Assembly (NCBI RefSeq): GCF_030813715.1
Contig: NZ_JAUSUZ010000001.1
Span: 3,658,001 to 3,722,000 of the forward strand
Origin: Catenuloplanes indicus
GTDB taxonomy: Bacteria; Actinomycetota; Actinomycetes; Mycobacteriales; Micromonosporaceae
Direction of reading: 5' to 3'
Length of the DNA stretch: 64,000 nt
The translations under genes and the position numbers were made by a program. The notes below the pieces were generated by a model that was given only the letters and a program-made list of their open reading frames with translations, was not told the origin of the DNA and did not search any database. Every line of letters starts with the position of its first letter. Within the stretch, counting starts at the first letter, position 1. Of the stretch, positions 1 to 8,102 are shown one piece after another.

Positions 1-1
1 C

Positions 2-244
2 GCGGCGTCCGTCGACGGGCTGTCGCTGCCGTCCTCACCGCGGCTGACCGTGCTGCCCGCCGCGCTGGCCAAGGGCCTGGAGTTCGACCACGTGATCGTG
101 GTCGAACCGGCGGACATCGTGGCGGCCGAGTCGCGCGGCCTGAACCGGCTCTACGTGGTGCTCACCCGCGCGGTCTCCAGGCTCGACGTGATCCACTCCC
201 GGCCGCTCCCGCCGGCACTGCGCAGCCGCCAGGCACCGCAGTGA
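2..244 (+). CDS. C-terminal fragment of a UvrD/Rep-like helicase (partial, enters from the left edge)
   Basis: The reading frame is open from the left edge to a TGA, so only the last 80 residues are visible. They contain KGLEFDHVIVVEP and, 20 residues on, LNRLYVVLTRAVSRL. These match motifs V and VI of superfamily 1 helicases (UvrD, PcrA, HelD), where the VALTRA-type arginine finger closes the ATP site. The N-terminal ATPase core lies outside the window. The internal GTG at 50 is not a real start, because the open frame extends through it. A HelD-like or UvrD-like ATP-dependent 3'-5' helicase or RNA-polymerase recycling factor is possible; the fragment cannot separate these. Confidence 0.75.
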   Translation, partial: AASVDGLSLPSSPRLTVLPAALAKGLEFDHVIVVEPADIVAAESRGLNRLYVVLTRAVSRLDVIHSRPLPPALRSRQAPQ

Positions 245-344
245 CAGCGCTCGTAGCGGACCGGTCCGGTGCTGGTGCGGTGACTGGAGACCGTGCGCCA
301 GGTGTGCTGTTCCGTCATGCGGTCAACGATGATGTAATGCCCTT

Positions 345-869
345 GTGCACATCAACCCTTACGGCGAGGACGCGGTCCTGCTCGCGATAGACCTGCTGCG
401 CCACCCACCGGCGACCGCGGCCGAGCTGGAGGCGCGCTGCCGCGCCGCGGACCTGATGATCGAGCAGCCGGTCACCGACGCGGACCTGGACGCGACGCGC
501 GACTTCCTGCACACCTGGCTCGGCGTGGTGGACGCACCCGACTTCACCACCCGCGCCGACCGGCTCAACGCGCTGCTGGCCGGCTCGTCCGCGCACCCCC
601 GTCTGACCAACCACGCGAACGACGGCTGGCACGTGCACTACCGCGGCACGAATCTGCCGCTCGGCTGGCTGCTGCGCGCACTGATCAGCGTCGGCACCGC
701 GCTGCACCTGGCGGGCCGCGGCATGCACCGCCTCGGCCGCTGCGCCGCCCCGGACTGCGCCGCCCCGTTCGCCGACATCAGCCGCACCGGCCGCCAGCGC
801 TACTGCACCACCACCTGCGCCAACCGCGACGCCGTCCGCCGCCACCGCGCGCGTACCCCCGCGGCCTGA
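345..869 (+). CDS. CGNR zinc-finger protein (ABATE-type transcriptional regulator)
   Basis: A protein of 174 residues. The N-terminal two thirds resemble the stress-induced ABATE domain (YxxDAVLLAIDLL near the start, then helical segments). The C-terminus carries CAAPDC, then RYCTTTCANRDAVRRHR, which is the zinc-binding CGNR motif with Ala in place of the usual Gly. Proteins of this family are putative DNA-binding regulators. The GTG start is in frame with the conserved N-terminal NPYGEDAV segment; the ATG eight bases upstream is in another frame. The gene stands alone, with no obvious operon partner, and its target is unknown. Confidence 0.8.
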   Translation: MHINPYGEDAVLLAIDLLRHPPATAAELEARCRAADLMIEQPVTDADLDATRDFLHTWLGVVDAPDFTTRADRLNALLAGSSAHPRLTNHANDGWHVHYRGTNLPLGWLLRALISVGTALHLAGRGMHRLGRCAAPDCAAPFADISRTGRQRYCTTTCANRDAVRRHRARTPAA

Positions 870-1038
870 TCCTGGTTCGTTCGACGGCCCATCCCCGCCT
901 CGCCGTCCGTCGGCGCGCTCGTTCGCCGAAGGCACCGGCGCGACCGAGGTCCCGGCACAGGCCGCGGGCGGGGTGTGTCGCGGCGACCACTCCTCCGCGG
1001 TCCCCGCACCACCGGTATCGACGTGCCTGGAGTCGCGC

Positions 1039-1119
1039 TCAGCGGCGGCCGCGTGTCGTGGCCAGCGCCCAGGCGATCAGGGCGGGCTGGCCCAGGACCC
1101 GCAACGCGCTCCGCTTCAT
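1039..1119 (-). CDS. Possible small peptide of 26 residues in an otherwise empty intergenic stretch
   Basis: The 321-base stretch between the CGNR gene and the oxidoreductase gene (870-1190) holds no normal-sized gene. On the minus strand an ATG is preceded at suitable distance by GGGGAG and opens a 26-residue frame, MKRSALRVLGQPALIAWALATTRG, ending at TGA. The peptide is basic with a short hydrophobic middle. It lies downstream of, and on the same strand as, the oxidoreductase gene. No homology is recognised and it may be chance; a longer in-frame extension upstream lacks a ribosome site. Confidence 0.25.
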   Translation of the reverse strand: MKRSALRVLGQPALIAWALATTRGRR

Positions 1120-1190
1120 GATCGGCACTCCCCGGGGACGCAGCATGACGACCTTCACGTGATCTCCCGTGCCGCGCCGGCCAATCCTGC

Positions 1191-2051
1191 TCAGAGCGAC
1201 GGCTTGATCAGTTCGTCCGCCACCCATCCGGCCACGCCCTCCGGGTAGAACGGCGGCAGGCCGAGGACGACGTGGCCGAAGCCCGCGTCCCGTGCCTCCG
1301 CGATCCGGTTCCGCGTCGTGCCGGGGTCGTCGTACGAGACCGGCAGGTGGATCGACCGGGTGATGGTGGCCGGATCGCGGCCGATCTCCGCGCAGTACCG
1401 CTCCAGCAGCCGGCTCCGCCGGGCCAGATCCTCGATGTCACCGCCGCCCGCGATGTTCCACAGGTCGGCGTGCGCCGCGACCACGCGCAGCACCGGCGAC
1501 GACCGTCCGCCGATCATGATGGGCGGATGCGGCCGCTGCACCGGTTTCGGGCTGCCGAACGCGCCGCTCAGCCGGACGTGCTCGCCCGCGAAGTCGAACG
1601 GCGCCTCGGACGTCCACAGTCGGCGGATCACGGTCAGCGACTCGCCGAGCGCGTTCACCGACCGGTCGAAGTCGTGGTACGGCAGCCCGTGCGCGTCGTA
1701 CTCCCGCCGGGCCGGCGGATAGTTCGGCCGGGACCCGGCGCCGATGCCGAAGTCCAGCCGTCCGCCGGAGATCACGTCCACCGTCGTCGCGATCTTGGCG
1801 AGCATCGCCGGTGGGCGGAAGCGGTTGCTGGTCACCAGCAGGCCGAGGCGCAGCCGCCGGGTCTGCGCGGCGAGCGCGGAGAGCAGCGTCCAGCCCTCGT
1901 AGATCGGGCCGTCCGGATCGCCGCCGAGCGGCAGGAGGTGATCGAACAGCCAAGCGTGCTCGATCTCCTCGATCGCGTCCGCCTCCCGCCAGACGCGCGC
2001 GATGTCCGCGTACCCGACCTGCATCGGCGCCGTCATGATCCCGAAGCTCAC
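1191..2051 (-). CDS. LLM-class (luciferase-like) F420-dependent oxidoreductase
   Basis: A protein of 286 residues with the TIM-barrel bacterial-luciferase fold. Recognisable are WLFDHLLPLGG near residue 35, GLLVTSNRFRPPAMLAK, the GRLDFGIGAG segment typical of F420-binding members, and PPIMIGGRS in the second half. Such enzymes use reduced F420 (or FMN) to reduce or oxygenate small substrates in the cytosol; the substrate is unknown. The GTG start overlaps the TGA of the upstream hydrolase gene by four bases, so the two are translationally coupled. An ATG five codons further in is an alternative start. Family assignment is firm, cofactor and substrate are inferred. Confidence 0.85.
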   Translation of the reverse strand: MSFGIMTAPMQVGYADIARVWREADAIEEIEHAWLFDHLLPLGGDPDGPIYEGWTLLSALAAQTRRLRLGLLVTSNRFRPPAMLAKIATTVDVISGGRLDFGIGAGSRPNYPPARREYDAHGLPYHDFDRSVNALGESLTVIRRLWTSEAPFDFAGEHVRLSGAFGSPKPVQRPHPPIMIGGRSSPVLRVVAAHADLWNIAGGGDIEDLARRSRLLERYCAEIGRDPATITRSIHLPVSYDDPGTTRNRIAEARDAGFGHVVLGLPPFYPEGVAGWVADELIKPSL

Positions 2052-2899
2052 TTGGACTCGATCCGGCCGAGGTCGTCGCTTCCCGGCAGCGTCTCGCCAC
2101 GCAGGTACGCCGTGGTCACCCGCTGGATGAACGCGACCCGCTCCGGGTTCTCGTCCGTGGTCTCGGTGACCGCGTAGCCGGCGATCCCACCCAGTGAGTG
2201 CTCGCCGCCGTACACCGTGAGCAGGCTCTTCGGCGCCGGGCTGAGGTGGTAGACGTCGGTGAACCACTCCGGGCCGCGCACCGACAGCATCGACTGGTCC
2301 TTGTCGCCGGCCACGATCAGCGCCGGCGTGGTCATCCCGGCGAAGTCCGGGCTCATGAACGGGAAGTGCTCGGCCGCGAACGGCGTCAGGTCGTCCCCGC
2401 CGGTGCCGGTCGCGGCGAGCAGCACACCGGCCGAGATCCGCGGGTCGCGGGCCGGGACCTCCATGCCGACGACACCGGCACCGAGCAGCACGCCCACGGT
2501 CTGCGCACCCCACGAGTGGCCGGCCACCGCGATCCGGTCCCGGTCGAACCGGCCCGGGATCGCGGCCTCCAGCACGTCCAGGTTGTCGAGCACCCGGGTC
2601 ACGTCGTCGATCCGGGTGCGCCAGATGTCCGGCGTGCGTGGGTCGTCCGGCGCGAGGCCGAGCCGGAGTGAGTCGAGGTGGGTCGGCTGGATCACCGCGA
2701 AGCCGTTCGCGGCCCAGTGATCGACGAGCGGCCCGTACCCGATCGCGGACTGGTGGTAACCGTGCGAGAAGACGATGACCGGCAGGTCACCGCCGGTCGC
2801 CGGCGCCGAGATCCGCACCTGCAGGTCGTCGCCGCGTTCCGGGGCGGGCAGGATCACCGGGTGGATCGTGAGAACGGTGTTTGGCGTGCTGGTGGTCAT
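2048..2899 (-). CDS. Alpha/beta-hydrolase (dienelactone-hydrolase/platelet-activating-factor-acetylhydrolase-like)
   Basis: A cytosolic protein of 283 residues without signal peptide. The nucleophile elbow is AVAGHSWGA, the acidic residue is likely the Asp in VAGDKDQSM, and the catalytic His sits in YGGEHSLGG. An early IVFSHGYHQSA gives the oxyanion-hole loop. It probably hydrolyses an ester or amide; substrate unknown. The ATG is preceded by GGAAGG at a good distance. It is first in an operon with the luciferase-like oxidoreductase (four-base overlap) and is transcribed away from a TetR regulator across a 93-base region holding two strong operators, so this regulator very probably represses the pair. 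Confidence 0.85.
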   Translation of the reverse strand: MTTSTPNTVLTIHPVILPAPERGDDLQVRISAPATGGDLPVIVFSHGYHQSAIGYGPLVDHWAANGFAVIQPTHLDSLRLGLAPDDPRTPDIWRTRIDDVTRVLDNLDVLEAAIPGRFDRDRIAVAGHSWGAQTVGVLLGAGVVGMEVPARDPRISAGVLLAATGTGGDDLTPFAAEHFPFMSPDFAGMTTPALIVAGDKDQSMLSVRGPEWFTDVYHLSPAPKSLLTVYGGEHSLGGIAGYAVTETTDENPERVAFIQRVTTAYLRGETLPGSDDLGRIESK

Positions 2900-2932
2900 G
2901 ACGTACCTTCCAGTTCCAGACGGCCCAATAAT

Positions 2933-2973
2933 CGGAACCGTGTTCCGCACCAACGTTACGGAACCATGTTCCG
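2933..2973. promoter_or_regulatory. Two near-identical 15-bp operators between the hydrolase operon and tetR
   Basis: Two inverted repeats, CGGAAC-CGT-GTTCCG (2933-2947) and CGGAAC-CAT-GTTCCG (2959-2973), have perfect 6-bp arms and differ only in the 3-base centre. Their centres are 26 bp apart. They fill the divergent promoter region between the hydrolase and the TetR-family gene. Paired palindromes in this position are the classical layout of TetR autoregulation; binding by the adjacent regulator is inferred. Confidence 0.75.
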
Positions 2974-2992
2974 TTTGCCAAGAGGAGTGACG

Positions 2993-3562
2993 GTGGTCAC
3001 CGACCCCCCCGCGCCACGCAAGCGCGCCGACGCCGAGCGCAACAAGAAGGCGCTGCTGGACGCGGCCGCCGCCGCCTTCGTCGAGTCCGGCGTAGACGTG
3101 CCGGTCCGCGACGTCGCCACCCGCGCCGGCGTGGGCGTCGGCACGATCTACCGCCACTTCCCCACGCGCGCCGACCTGATCGTCGCGGTCTACCGGCATC
3201 AGGTCGAGGCGTGCGCCGAGGCCGGTCCCGCGTTGCTGGCCGCCGGCCCGACGCCGCACGCCGCGCTCGCCGCCTGGATCAACCTGTTCGCCGACTTCCT
3301 GGTCACCAAGCACGGTCTGGCCGAGGCGCTCCAGTCCGACAACGCCGCGTTCGCCACGCTCCACGCGTACTTCCTGGACCGCCTGCTACCGGTCTGCGCC
3401 GACCTGCTCGACGCCGGCATCGCGGCCGGCCAGATCATCCCCGGCATCGACCCGCTCACGCTGCTCCGCGGCATCGGCAACCTCTGCATCGGCGCCGGCG
3501 ACCCGCGCTACGACGCCCGCCTGATGATCACCCTGGTGATCAACGGCCTTCGGCCGGAATAG
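2993..3562 (+). CDS. TetR-family transcriptional repressor
   Basis: A protein of 189 residues. The N-terminal helix-turn-helix domain reads ALLDAAAAAFVESGVDVPVR, then DVATRAGVGVGTIYRHFPTRADL, the hallmark TetR recognition helix. The C-terminal helical part resembles the TetR_C domain seen in SbtR-like regulators. The chosen GTG has AGAGGAG five bases upstream; another in-frame GTG at 2987 sits inside that ribosome site and is unlikely. It is divergent from the hydrolase/oxidoreductase operon and separated from it by two matching palindromes. It probably represses that operon and itself, released by a small hydrophobic ligand. Confidence 0.88.
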   Translation: MVTDPPAPRKRADAERNKKALLDAAAAAFVESGVDVPVRDVATRAGVGVGTIYRHFPTRADLIVAVYRHQVEACAEAGPALLAAGPTPHAALAAWINLFADFLVTKHGLAEALQSDNAAFATLHAYFLDRLLPVCADLLDAGIAAGQIIPGIDPLTLLRGIGNLCIGAGDPRYDARLMITLVINGLRPE

Positions 3563-3574
3563 CGGAGATTCATT

Positions 3575-3622
3575 TTCCCGCTTCCGGCGTGGTGCTGCCC
3601 GTACGCTCCCGCGGGCACCGGT
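3575..3622 (+). repeat. 48-bp interspersed repeat, copy 1
   Basis: The left 15 bases (TTCCCGCTTCCGGCG) and the right 23 bases (starting CGTACGCTCC, ending GCACCGGT) are identical to the reverse complement of positions 31425-31472. Between them lie 10 bases that are almost entirely different in the two copies. The right arm contains three short palindromes in a row (CGTACG, CCGCGG, ACCGGT). This copy lies just after the tetR stop codon. Confidence 0.75.
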
Positions 3623-3649
3623 TCCGTCGCCGGTCACCGAAGAGCCCGA

Positions 3650-4969
3650 TCAGCGGATCTCCATCTCGAAGATGCTGAAGCCCCAGATGGTCGCGACCTC
3701 CGTCCCGTAGAGCCGCACGTACCGCCCGGTGGTGTTCTTCGGCGCGGTCGCCTTCACCGTGCCGCCCGCACCCGCGGTGGTGCTGTAGATCGACTTCCAG
3801 GTACTGCCGTCCCCGGACACCTCGACCCGGTAGGCCCGCCCGTACGCGGTCTCCCAGAACAGCGTGACGCTGCTGATCCGCCACGTCTCCCCCAGATCCA
3901 CCATGATCCACTCCGGAACCGAGTACGCGCTGCTCCACCGCGTGGCCATGTCTCCGTCCACCACGCTCACCGCCCGCGTCCCGTCCGCCTCCGTGGACGC
4001 GAACACCGGCCGCCCACGCGCGATGTTGACCCCGGACGGATTCGTCTTCGGCCCCGCCGGCGTCGGCGCCTTCGTCGACGGCGCCCGGCTGGGCGACGGC
4101 GCCGCCACGGAAGTGGAACTTCCCTGACTCGGACCGGCCGTTACCGACGGCGTTCCGGACGGCGACGGCGACGGCGTGCCCGGCGCCACCGTCGACGGCC
4201 CCGACGGATACCCCAGCTGCCAGGACAGCGTCGCCACCGCACTCGGCAGTGCCACCGGCCCCGCCTCGCGCTCCTCCCCCAGCACCGGCACCACCGCCGC
4301 CGCCAGCCCCACCACCAGCAGAATCCCGGCAGCTACCACCCACGGCACCACCCGCCGCGACCGCGCCCCCGGCACAACGCCACCTTCACCCGGGCCGCGG
4401 CCTTCACCAAGTGCGCCGCCTTCGCCGGGAGCGCGGCTTCCGCCCGCCGCACCGGTTGGCGCCGCCAGCCTGGTCGTCGGCCTCCCGGACACCGGCCCGG
4501 CCCCCACGCGCCCGGAGGCCGCATCCCCGGCCCGCTCCACGGACGCCGCTTCCGCCGCACGTCGGGACCCCGGCGCCGACCCCGCGCCGCCGGCAGGCCG
4601 ATCCGGCAGCTCCGCGAACGTCGGACCGGCTGCACCCGACCCGAACTCAGCAACCGCCCCGCCGGCCTCCGGCGCGCGCTCCGCGAACGTAGGCCCGGGC
4701 GCACTCGCCCCCGGCACCACGGTGGCCGATGCTCCCGCGGACCGCTCCGCGGGCAGCGTTCCGGCCCCCGACTCCGGCGCGGCCTCACCGCCCTCCGGCG
4801 CCCCCGCCATCGACAACCCCCGCAACACGATCGCCCGCTGCGCACGTGGCTGCCCGGACTCCTCGAAGCCACCGAGCCCTCGCTCACCGGCCTCGGCTTG
4901 CGTCTCCGGACGCTCCACACCCGACGGGCCGGCGTCCCTGCCGTCCGGCTGGCGCTCGGGCTTCTCCAT
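3650..4969 (-). CDS. Membrane-anchored protein with extracytoplasmic F5/8 type C (discoidin) domain
   Basis: A protein of 439 residues. Residues 1-205 are a low-complexity, Ala/Gly/Pro/Glu-rich cytoplasmic region containing two THAEL/TFAE-like repeats (PGPTFAERAPEAG, AGPTFAELPDRPA). A single membrane segment follows at about 208-230 (VVPWVVAAGILLVVGLAAAV). A Ser/Thr/Pro linker leads to a C-terminal discoidin domain (about 312-439) beginning NIARGRPVFAS and including ATRWSS and WIMVDLGE, which normally binds carbohydrate. The arrangement suggests a surface-exposed sugar-binding protein whose long disordered tail is inside the cell. The ATG is preceded by GGGGAG. No operon partner is evident. 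Confidence 0.75.
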   Translation of the reverse strand: MEKPERQPDGRDAGPSGVERPETQAEAGERGLGGFEESGQPRAQRAIVLRGLSMAGAPEGGEAAPESGAGTLPAERSAGASATVVPGASAPGPTFAERAPEAGGAVAEFGSGAAGPTFAELPDRPAGGAGSAPGSRRAAEAASVERAGDAASGRVGAGPVSGRPTTRLAAPTGAAGGSRAPGEGGALGEGRGPGEGGVVPGARSRRVVPWVVAAGILLVVGLAAAVVPVLGEEREAGPVALPSAVATLSWQLGYPSGPSTVAPGTPSPSPSGTPSVTAGPSQGSSTSVAAPSPSRAPSTKAPTPAGPKTNPSGVNIARGRPVFASTEADGTRAVSVVDGDMATRWSSAYSVPEWIMVDLGETWRISSVTLFWETAYGRAYRVEVSGDGSTWKSIYSTTAGAGGTVKATAPKNTTGRYVRLYGTEVATIWGFSIFEMEIR

Positions 4970-5130
4970 GTCGGCTCCCCTGCGTGGCGCTGCCTACTGC
5001 CGGAGGAGGTTAACCGGATCACGTCGATGCCTCCGCGTCACCCCGCGACAGACCCGGTCAAGGGCACGACGCCCGCGCCCGTTCTCGCCGGCCGGTGCCC
5101 GACTTCCGCGAGCACATTTACGGACAACGA

Positions 5131-5146
5131 TTGAATGACGTGTCAA
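5131..5146. promoter_or_regulatory. Possible MarR operator
   Basis: The 16 bases TTGAATGACGTGTCAA contain TGAC-GT-GTCA as an inverted repeat, flanked by TTGA/TCAA. It lies 24-40 bases upstream of the chosen marR start, where an autoregulatory operator would be expected. The symmetry is only partial. Confidence 0.35.
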
Positions 5147-5169
5147 CCTGGAGCGCGTACCATGGTGGG

Positions 5170-5640
5170 GTGACTAGCTGGCTGAGCGATGATGAGCAGC
5201 GGGACTGGCGGCGGTTCGTCGTGATGCAGAACCGGTTGATGGCACAGCTGGCGGCGCATCTGCAGGCCGAGGGTGGGCTGTCGATTCCCGACTACGAGGT
5301 GCTGGTGCATCTGTCCGAGGCGCCGGACGGGCGCATGCGTTCCACCGACCTGATCGAGCGCATCTGCTGGGAGAAGAGCCGGCTGTCGCACCACCTCACC
5401 CGGATGGAGAAGCGCGGTTTCGTCACCCGGGAGACCCGGCCGGACGATCTCCGCTACTCGGACGTGGTGATCACCACGGCCGGGCGGGCCGCGATCGAGG
5501 CGGCGGCGCCCATGCACGTGGCGCACGTACGGTCGTGGTTCATCGAGGCGTTGAGCGCGGAGGAGCTCGCCGTGCTGGGCGAGCTGTCCGACAAGGTGAC
5601 CGCGCGGCTGGACGAGGCGACCCCGGCCTGTCCGGCCTGA
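5170..5640 (+). CDS. MarR-family transcriptional regulator
   Basis: A protein of 156 residues with a winged helix-turn-helix. Seen are LSIPDYEVLVHLSEAPDGRM, STDLIERICWEKSRLSHHLTRMEKRGFVTRE (recognition helix and wing) and DDLRYSDVVITTAGRAAIE, all characteristic of MarR proteins. N- and C-terminal helices would form the dimer interface. The GTG start is preceded by a GGTGGGG stretch; an in-frame upstream start at 5095 would add 25 residues with no family match. There is no obvious co-transcribed target. It faces the GH20 gene across a shared terminator. Confidence 0.85.
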   Translation: MTSWLSDDEQRDWRRFVVMQNRLMAQLAAHLQAEGGLSIPDYEVLVHLSEAPDGRMRSTDLIERICWEKSRLSHHLTRMEKRGFVTRETRPDDLRYSDVVITTAGRAAIEAAAPMHVAHVRSWFIEALSAEELAVLGELSDKVTARLDEATPACPA

Positions 5641-5657
5641 GTGCCGGTCAGGCCGGA
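5631..5657. terminator. Bidirectional terminator hairpin between marR and the GH20 gene
   Basis: Perfect 10-bp arms, TCCGGCCTGA and TCAGGCCGGA, with a 7-base loop. The left arm covers the last bases of marR. The hairpin lies between two convergent genes and can serve both strands. Confidence 0.6.
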
Positions 5658-5664
5658 GGCTCGA

Positions 5665-7287
5665 TCAGGAGCCGAGCAACCGCGCGGTCAGGGCGGCGAT
5701 GATCTCGCGGCGTTCCGCGTCGGTGAGCGGGTTGCCGCGCGCGGACGGACGGGTCTGCCACGGCCGTGGGCCGTCCGGGCGCCGGTACTCGACGCCGAGC
5801 GCGTCCAGCCGGGTCAGGTGCGTGGTCAGCCGGCCGGTGAAGCCGGCGGGGTCGCGGCCCGGGCCGGACCAGACCACCTCGGCCAGCGCGCACAGCCGCG
5901 GGAAGGCCATGTAGTCGACCGCGCGTGCGTCCGGCATGTGCTCGGTCCAGATGTTCGCCTGGGCGCCGACGATCCGCTCCGGCGACGTGACGCCGGGCGG
6001 CACCGGGTCGAACGCGTAGACGTCCTCGACGGTGAGCCGGGTGCCGACCGGGACCGGCTCGGCCGGGTCGTCGGACTGGCGATAGTCGAGATAGACGTGC
6101 ATGTCCGGGCAGGAGACCACGTCATGGCCGGCGTTCGCGGCGAACGCGGCCGCGGCCGGGCCACGCCACGCCGCGATCAGCGCGCCCGCCGGTGCACCGC
6201 CCTCCAGGATCTCGTCCCAGCCGTACGTCCGGCGGCCGCGCGACTCCAGCACGGCGGCCAACTGGGCGACGAACCAGGCCTGCAGGTCGTCCGGGTCGAT
6301 GCCGAGGTCGTGGGCGCGCGCGACCGCGGCCGGGCTACGGCGCCACTCGCCGCGGTCGCACTCGTCGCCGCCGATGCCGATCACCGGCGACGGGAACAGA
6401 TCGCAGACCGTGTGCAGCACCGCGCGGCAGAAGTCCAGCGCCTCGTCCGAGACGTTGAGCGTGTGCGTGGAGATGCCCCACGCCTCGCGGACCGCGGGCG
6501 AAGGGCCGTTACCGAGCCGGGGGTACGCCGCGAGCGCCGCCTGCACGTGGCCGGGCAGATCGATCTCCGGCACCACGGTGACGTGCCGGGCCGCCGCGTA
6601 CGCCACGATCTCCCGCACGTCGTCCGCGGTGTAGTACCCGCCGTGCGGCCGGTCGTCGTACTCCTCGTGCTTCTTGGATCCGCGCATGCTGCGCGGCCGC
6701 CAGCCACCGACCGAGGTGAGCAGCGGATAGCCGGGGACCTCCAGGCGCCAGCCCTGGTCGTCCGTGAGGTGCAGGTGCAGCACGTTCAGCTTGTGCAGCG
6801 CGAGCAGGTCGATCAGCCGCAGCACACCGGCCACCGGCATGAAGTGCCGGGCCACGTCCAGCATGGCGCCGCGCCAGCGGAACCGGGGGGCGTCGGTGAT
6901 CTCCACCGCCGGCAGCAGCCATGGGCCGGGCGACACCTCGGCGCGGCGCAGCGCGGCCGGTGGTAGCAGCTGGCGCAGCGTCTGCAGCCCGTAGTGCACC
7001 CCGGCGGCGTCCCCGCCGGTGACCGTGACCTGGGACGCGGAGACCGCCAGCCGGTACGCCTCGGCCGCCATTCGCTCGTCGAGGCGCAGCACGATCGCGC
7101 CGCTGGGCGCCGGCTCGGCCACGACGGACTGCACCGCCGGCGGCAGGAGGCAGCCGGTCGGTGGCCCGAGCGCGGCGCGCAGCCAGGCCGCGGCCCCGGC
7201 CAGCGACTCCGGCGCGATCAGCACGGTGTCCGGGCGCAGCGTGAAGGCGCCGTCGAAGTACGTGGCCGAGGCCGGGCGCGGGATCAA
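5665..7287 (-). CDS. Beta-N-acetylhexosaminidase, glycoside hydrolase family 20
   Basis: A protein of 540 residues with a GH20b-like N-terminal domain (1-130) and the GH20 barrel. HLHLTDDQGWRLE (about 173-184), EIDLPGH (241-247) and GIGGDECD (304-311) are present; Asp308-Glu309 are the expected catalytic pair, acting with substrate assistance from the N-acetyl group. It would remove terminal GlcNAc or GalNAc from chito-oligosaccharides or peptidoglycan fragments. No signal peptide is seen, so it probably acts in the cytoplasm on imported sugar. The TTG start overlaps the TGA of the preceding permease gene by three bases, placing it last in the importer operon. Confidence 0.88.
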   Translation of the reverse strand: MIPRPASATYFDGAFTLRPDTVLIAPESLAGAAAWLRAALGPPTGCLLPPAVQSVVAEPAPSGAIVLRLDERMAAEAYRLAVSASQVTVTGGDAAGVHYGLQTLRQLLPPAALRRAEVSPGPWLLPAVEITDAPRFRWRGAMLDVARHFMPVAGVLRLIDLLALHKLNVLHLHLTDDQGWRLEVPGYPLLTSVGGWRPRSMRGSKKHEEYDDRPHGGYYTADDVREIVAYAAARHVTVVPEIDLPGHVQAALAAYPRLGNGPSPAVREAWGISTHTLNVSDEALDFCRAVLHTVCDLFPSPVIGIGGDECDRGEWRRSPAAVARAHDLGIDPDDLQAWFVAQLAAVLESRGRRTYGWDEILEGGAPAGALIAAWRGPAAAAFAANAGHDVVSCPDMHVYLDYRQSDDPAEPVPVGTRLTVEDVYAFDPVPPGVTSPERIVGAQANIWTEHMPDARAVDYMAFPRLCALAEVVWSGPGRDPAGFTGRLTTHLTRLDALGVEYRRPDGPRPWQTRPSARGNPLTDAERREIIAALTARLLGS

Positions 7288-8102
7288 TCCTTCACCGCCC
7301 CGGCCAGGCCGGACACCAAGCGCCGCTGGACGAGCAGGAAGAAGATCAGCACGGGTACGGTCATCAGCACCGATGCTGCCATGATCCCGCCCCAGTCGTT
7401 CTCGTCCGGCTTGAAGAAGACCAACAGCGCCATCGGCAGCGTCTGGTTCTCGGTCGCGCTGATGATGAACGTGCGCGCGAACAGGAAGTCGTTCCACGCG
7501 GTGATGAACGAGAAGACGCCGGTGGCCGCGAGCCCGGGCGCGACCAGCGGGAACAGGATGCGCCAGAGGATCTGCCAGCGGGACGCCCCGTCCAGCTGCG
7601 CGGCCTCCTCGATCTCGTCCGGGATCGCGGCGACGAACCCGCGCAGCATCCACACCGCGAGCGGCAGCGTGAACGCGAAGTGCACCAGGATCAGCGAGAA
7701 CAGCGTGTTCAGCGCCCCCAGGTCCCGGACCAGGAAGAACAGCGGGATGGTGAGCGCCTCGATCGGCACCATCTGCGCGATCAGGAACAGCACCAGCAGC
7801 GTGGACCGGAACCGGAACCGGAAGCGGGTGAGCGCGACCGCGGCCAGGAACGCTACCAGACCGGACAGAGCGACCACGGCGAGCGCCACGATCAGGCTGT
7901 TCACGAAGTACCGGCCGAAGTCGTTGACCCGCAGCACCCGCTGGAAGCTGTCCAGCGTCGGGTGGAGCGTCCACGGCACCGGCGTGGCCGACTGGATCTC
8001 CCCGGCCGGCTTCAGCGCGGACAGCACCATCCAGTAGATCGGGAACGCCACGACCAGCGCGACCAGCAGCGCGATCGTGTTCGGGACGATTCGACGGGTC
8101 AC
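7284..8102 (-). CDS. Sugar ABC transporter permease, MalG type
   Basis: An integral membrane protein of 272 residues with about six hydrophobic segments. The EAA loop that docks the ATPase reads EEAAQLDGASRWQILWRILFPLVAPG. The C-terminal LVSGLAGAVKD is typical of CUT1-family second permeases. The GTG start overlaps the TGA of the first permease gene by four bases. With its partner it would form the channel for an oligosaccharide. No ATP-binding subunit is encoded nearby, which is usual for actinobacterial importers that share an MsiK-like ATPase encoded elsewhere. Confidence 0.9.
   Translation of the reverse strand: MTRRIVPNTIALLVALVVAFPIYWMVLSALKPAGEIQSATPVPWTLHPTLDSFQRVLRVNDFGRYFVNSLIVALAVVALSGLVAFLAAVALTRFRFRFRSTLLVLFLIAQMVPIEALTIPLFFLVRDLGALNTLFSLILVHFAFTLPLAVWMLRGFVAAIPDEIEEAAQLDGASRWQILWRILFPLVAPGLAATGVFSFITAWNDFLFARTFIISATENQTLPMALLVFFKPDENDWGGIMAASVLMTVPVLIFFLLVQRRLVSGLAGAVKD

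Noticed and set aside
315-1012. Long minus-strand frames opposite the CGNR gene
   Set aside because: They are Arg/Gly/Ala-rich mirror frames caused by high GC, with no motif or ribosome site.
1272-2177. Plus-strand frame of 301 residues opposite the oxidoreductase gene
   Set aside because: Arg/Pro/Val-rich composition of an antisense shadow; the minus-strand gene has clear family motifs.
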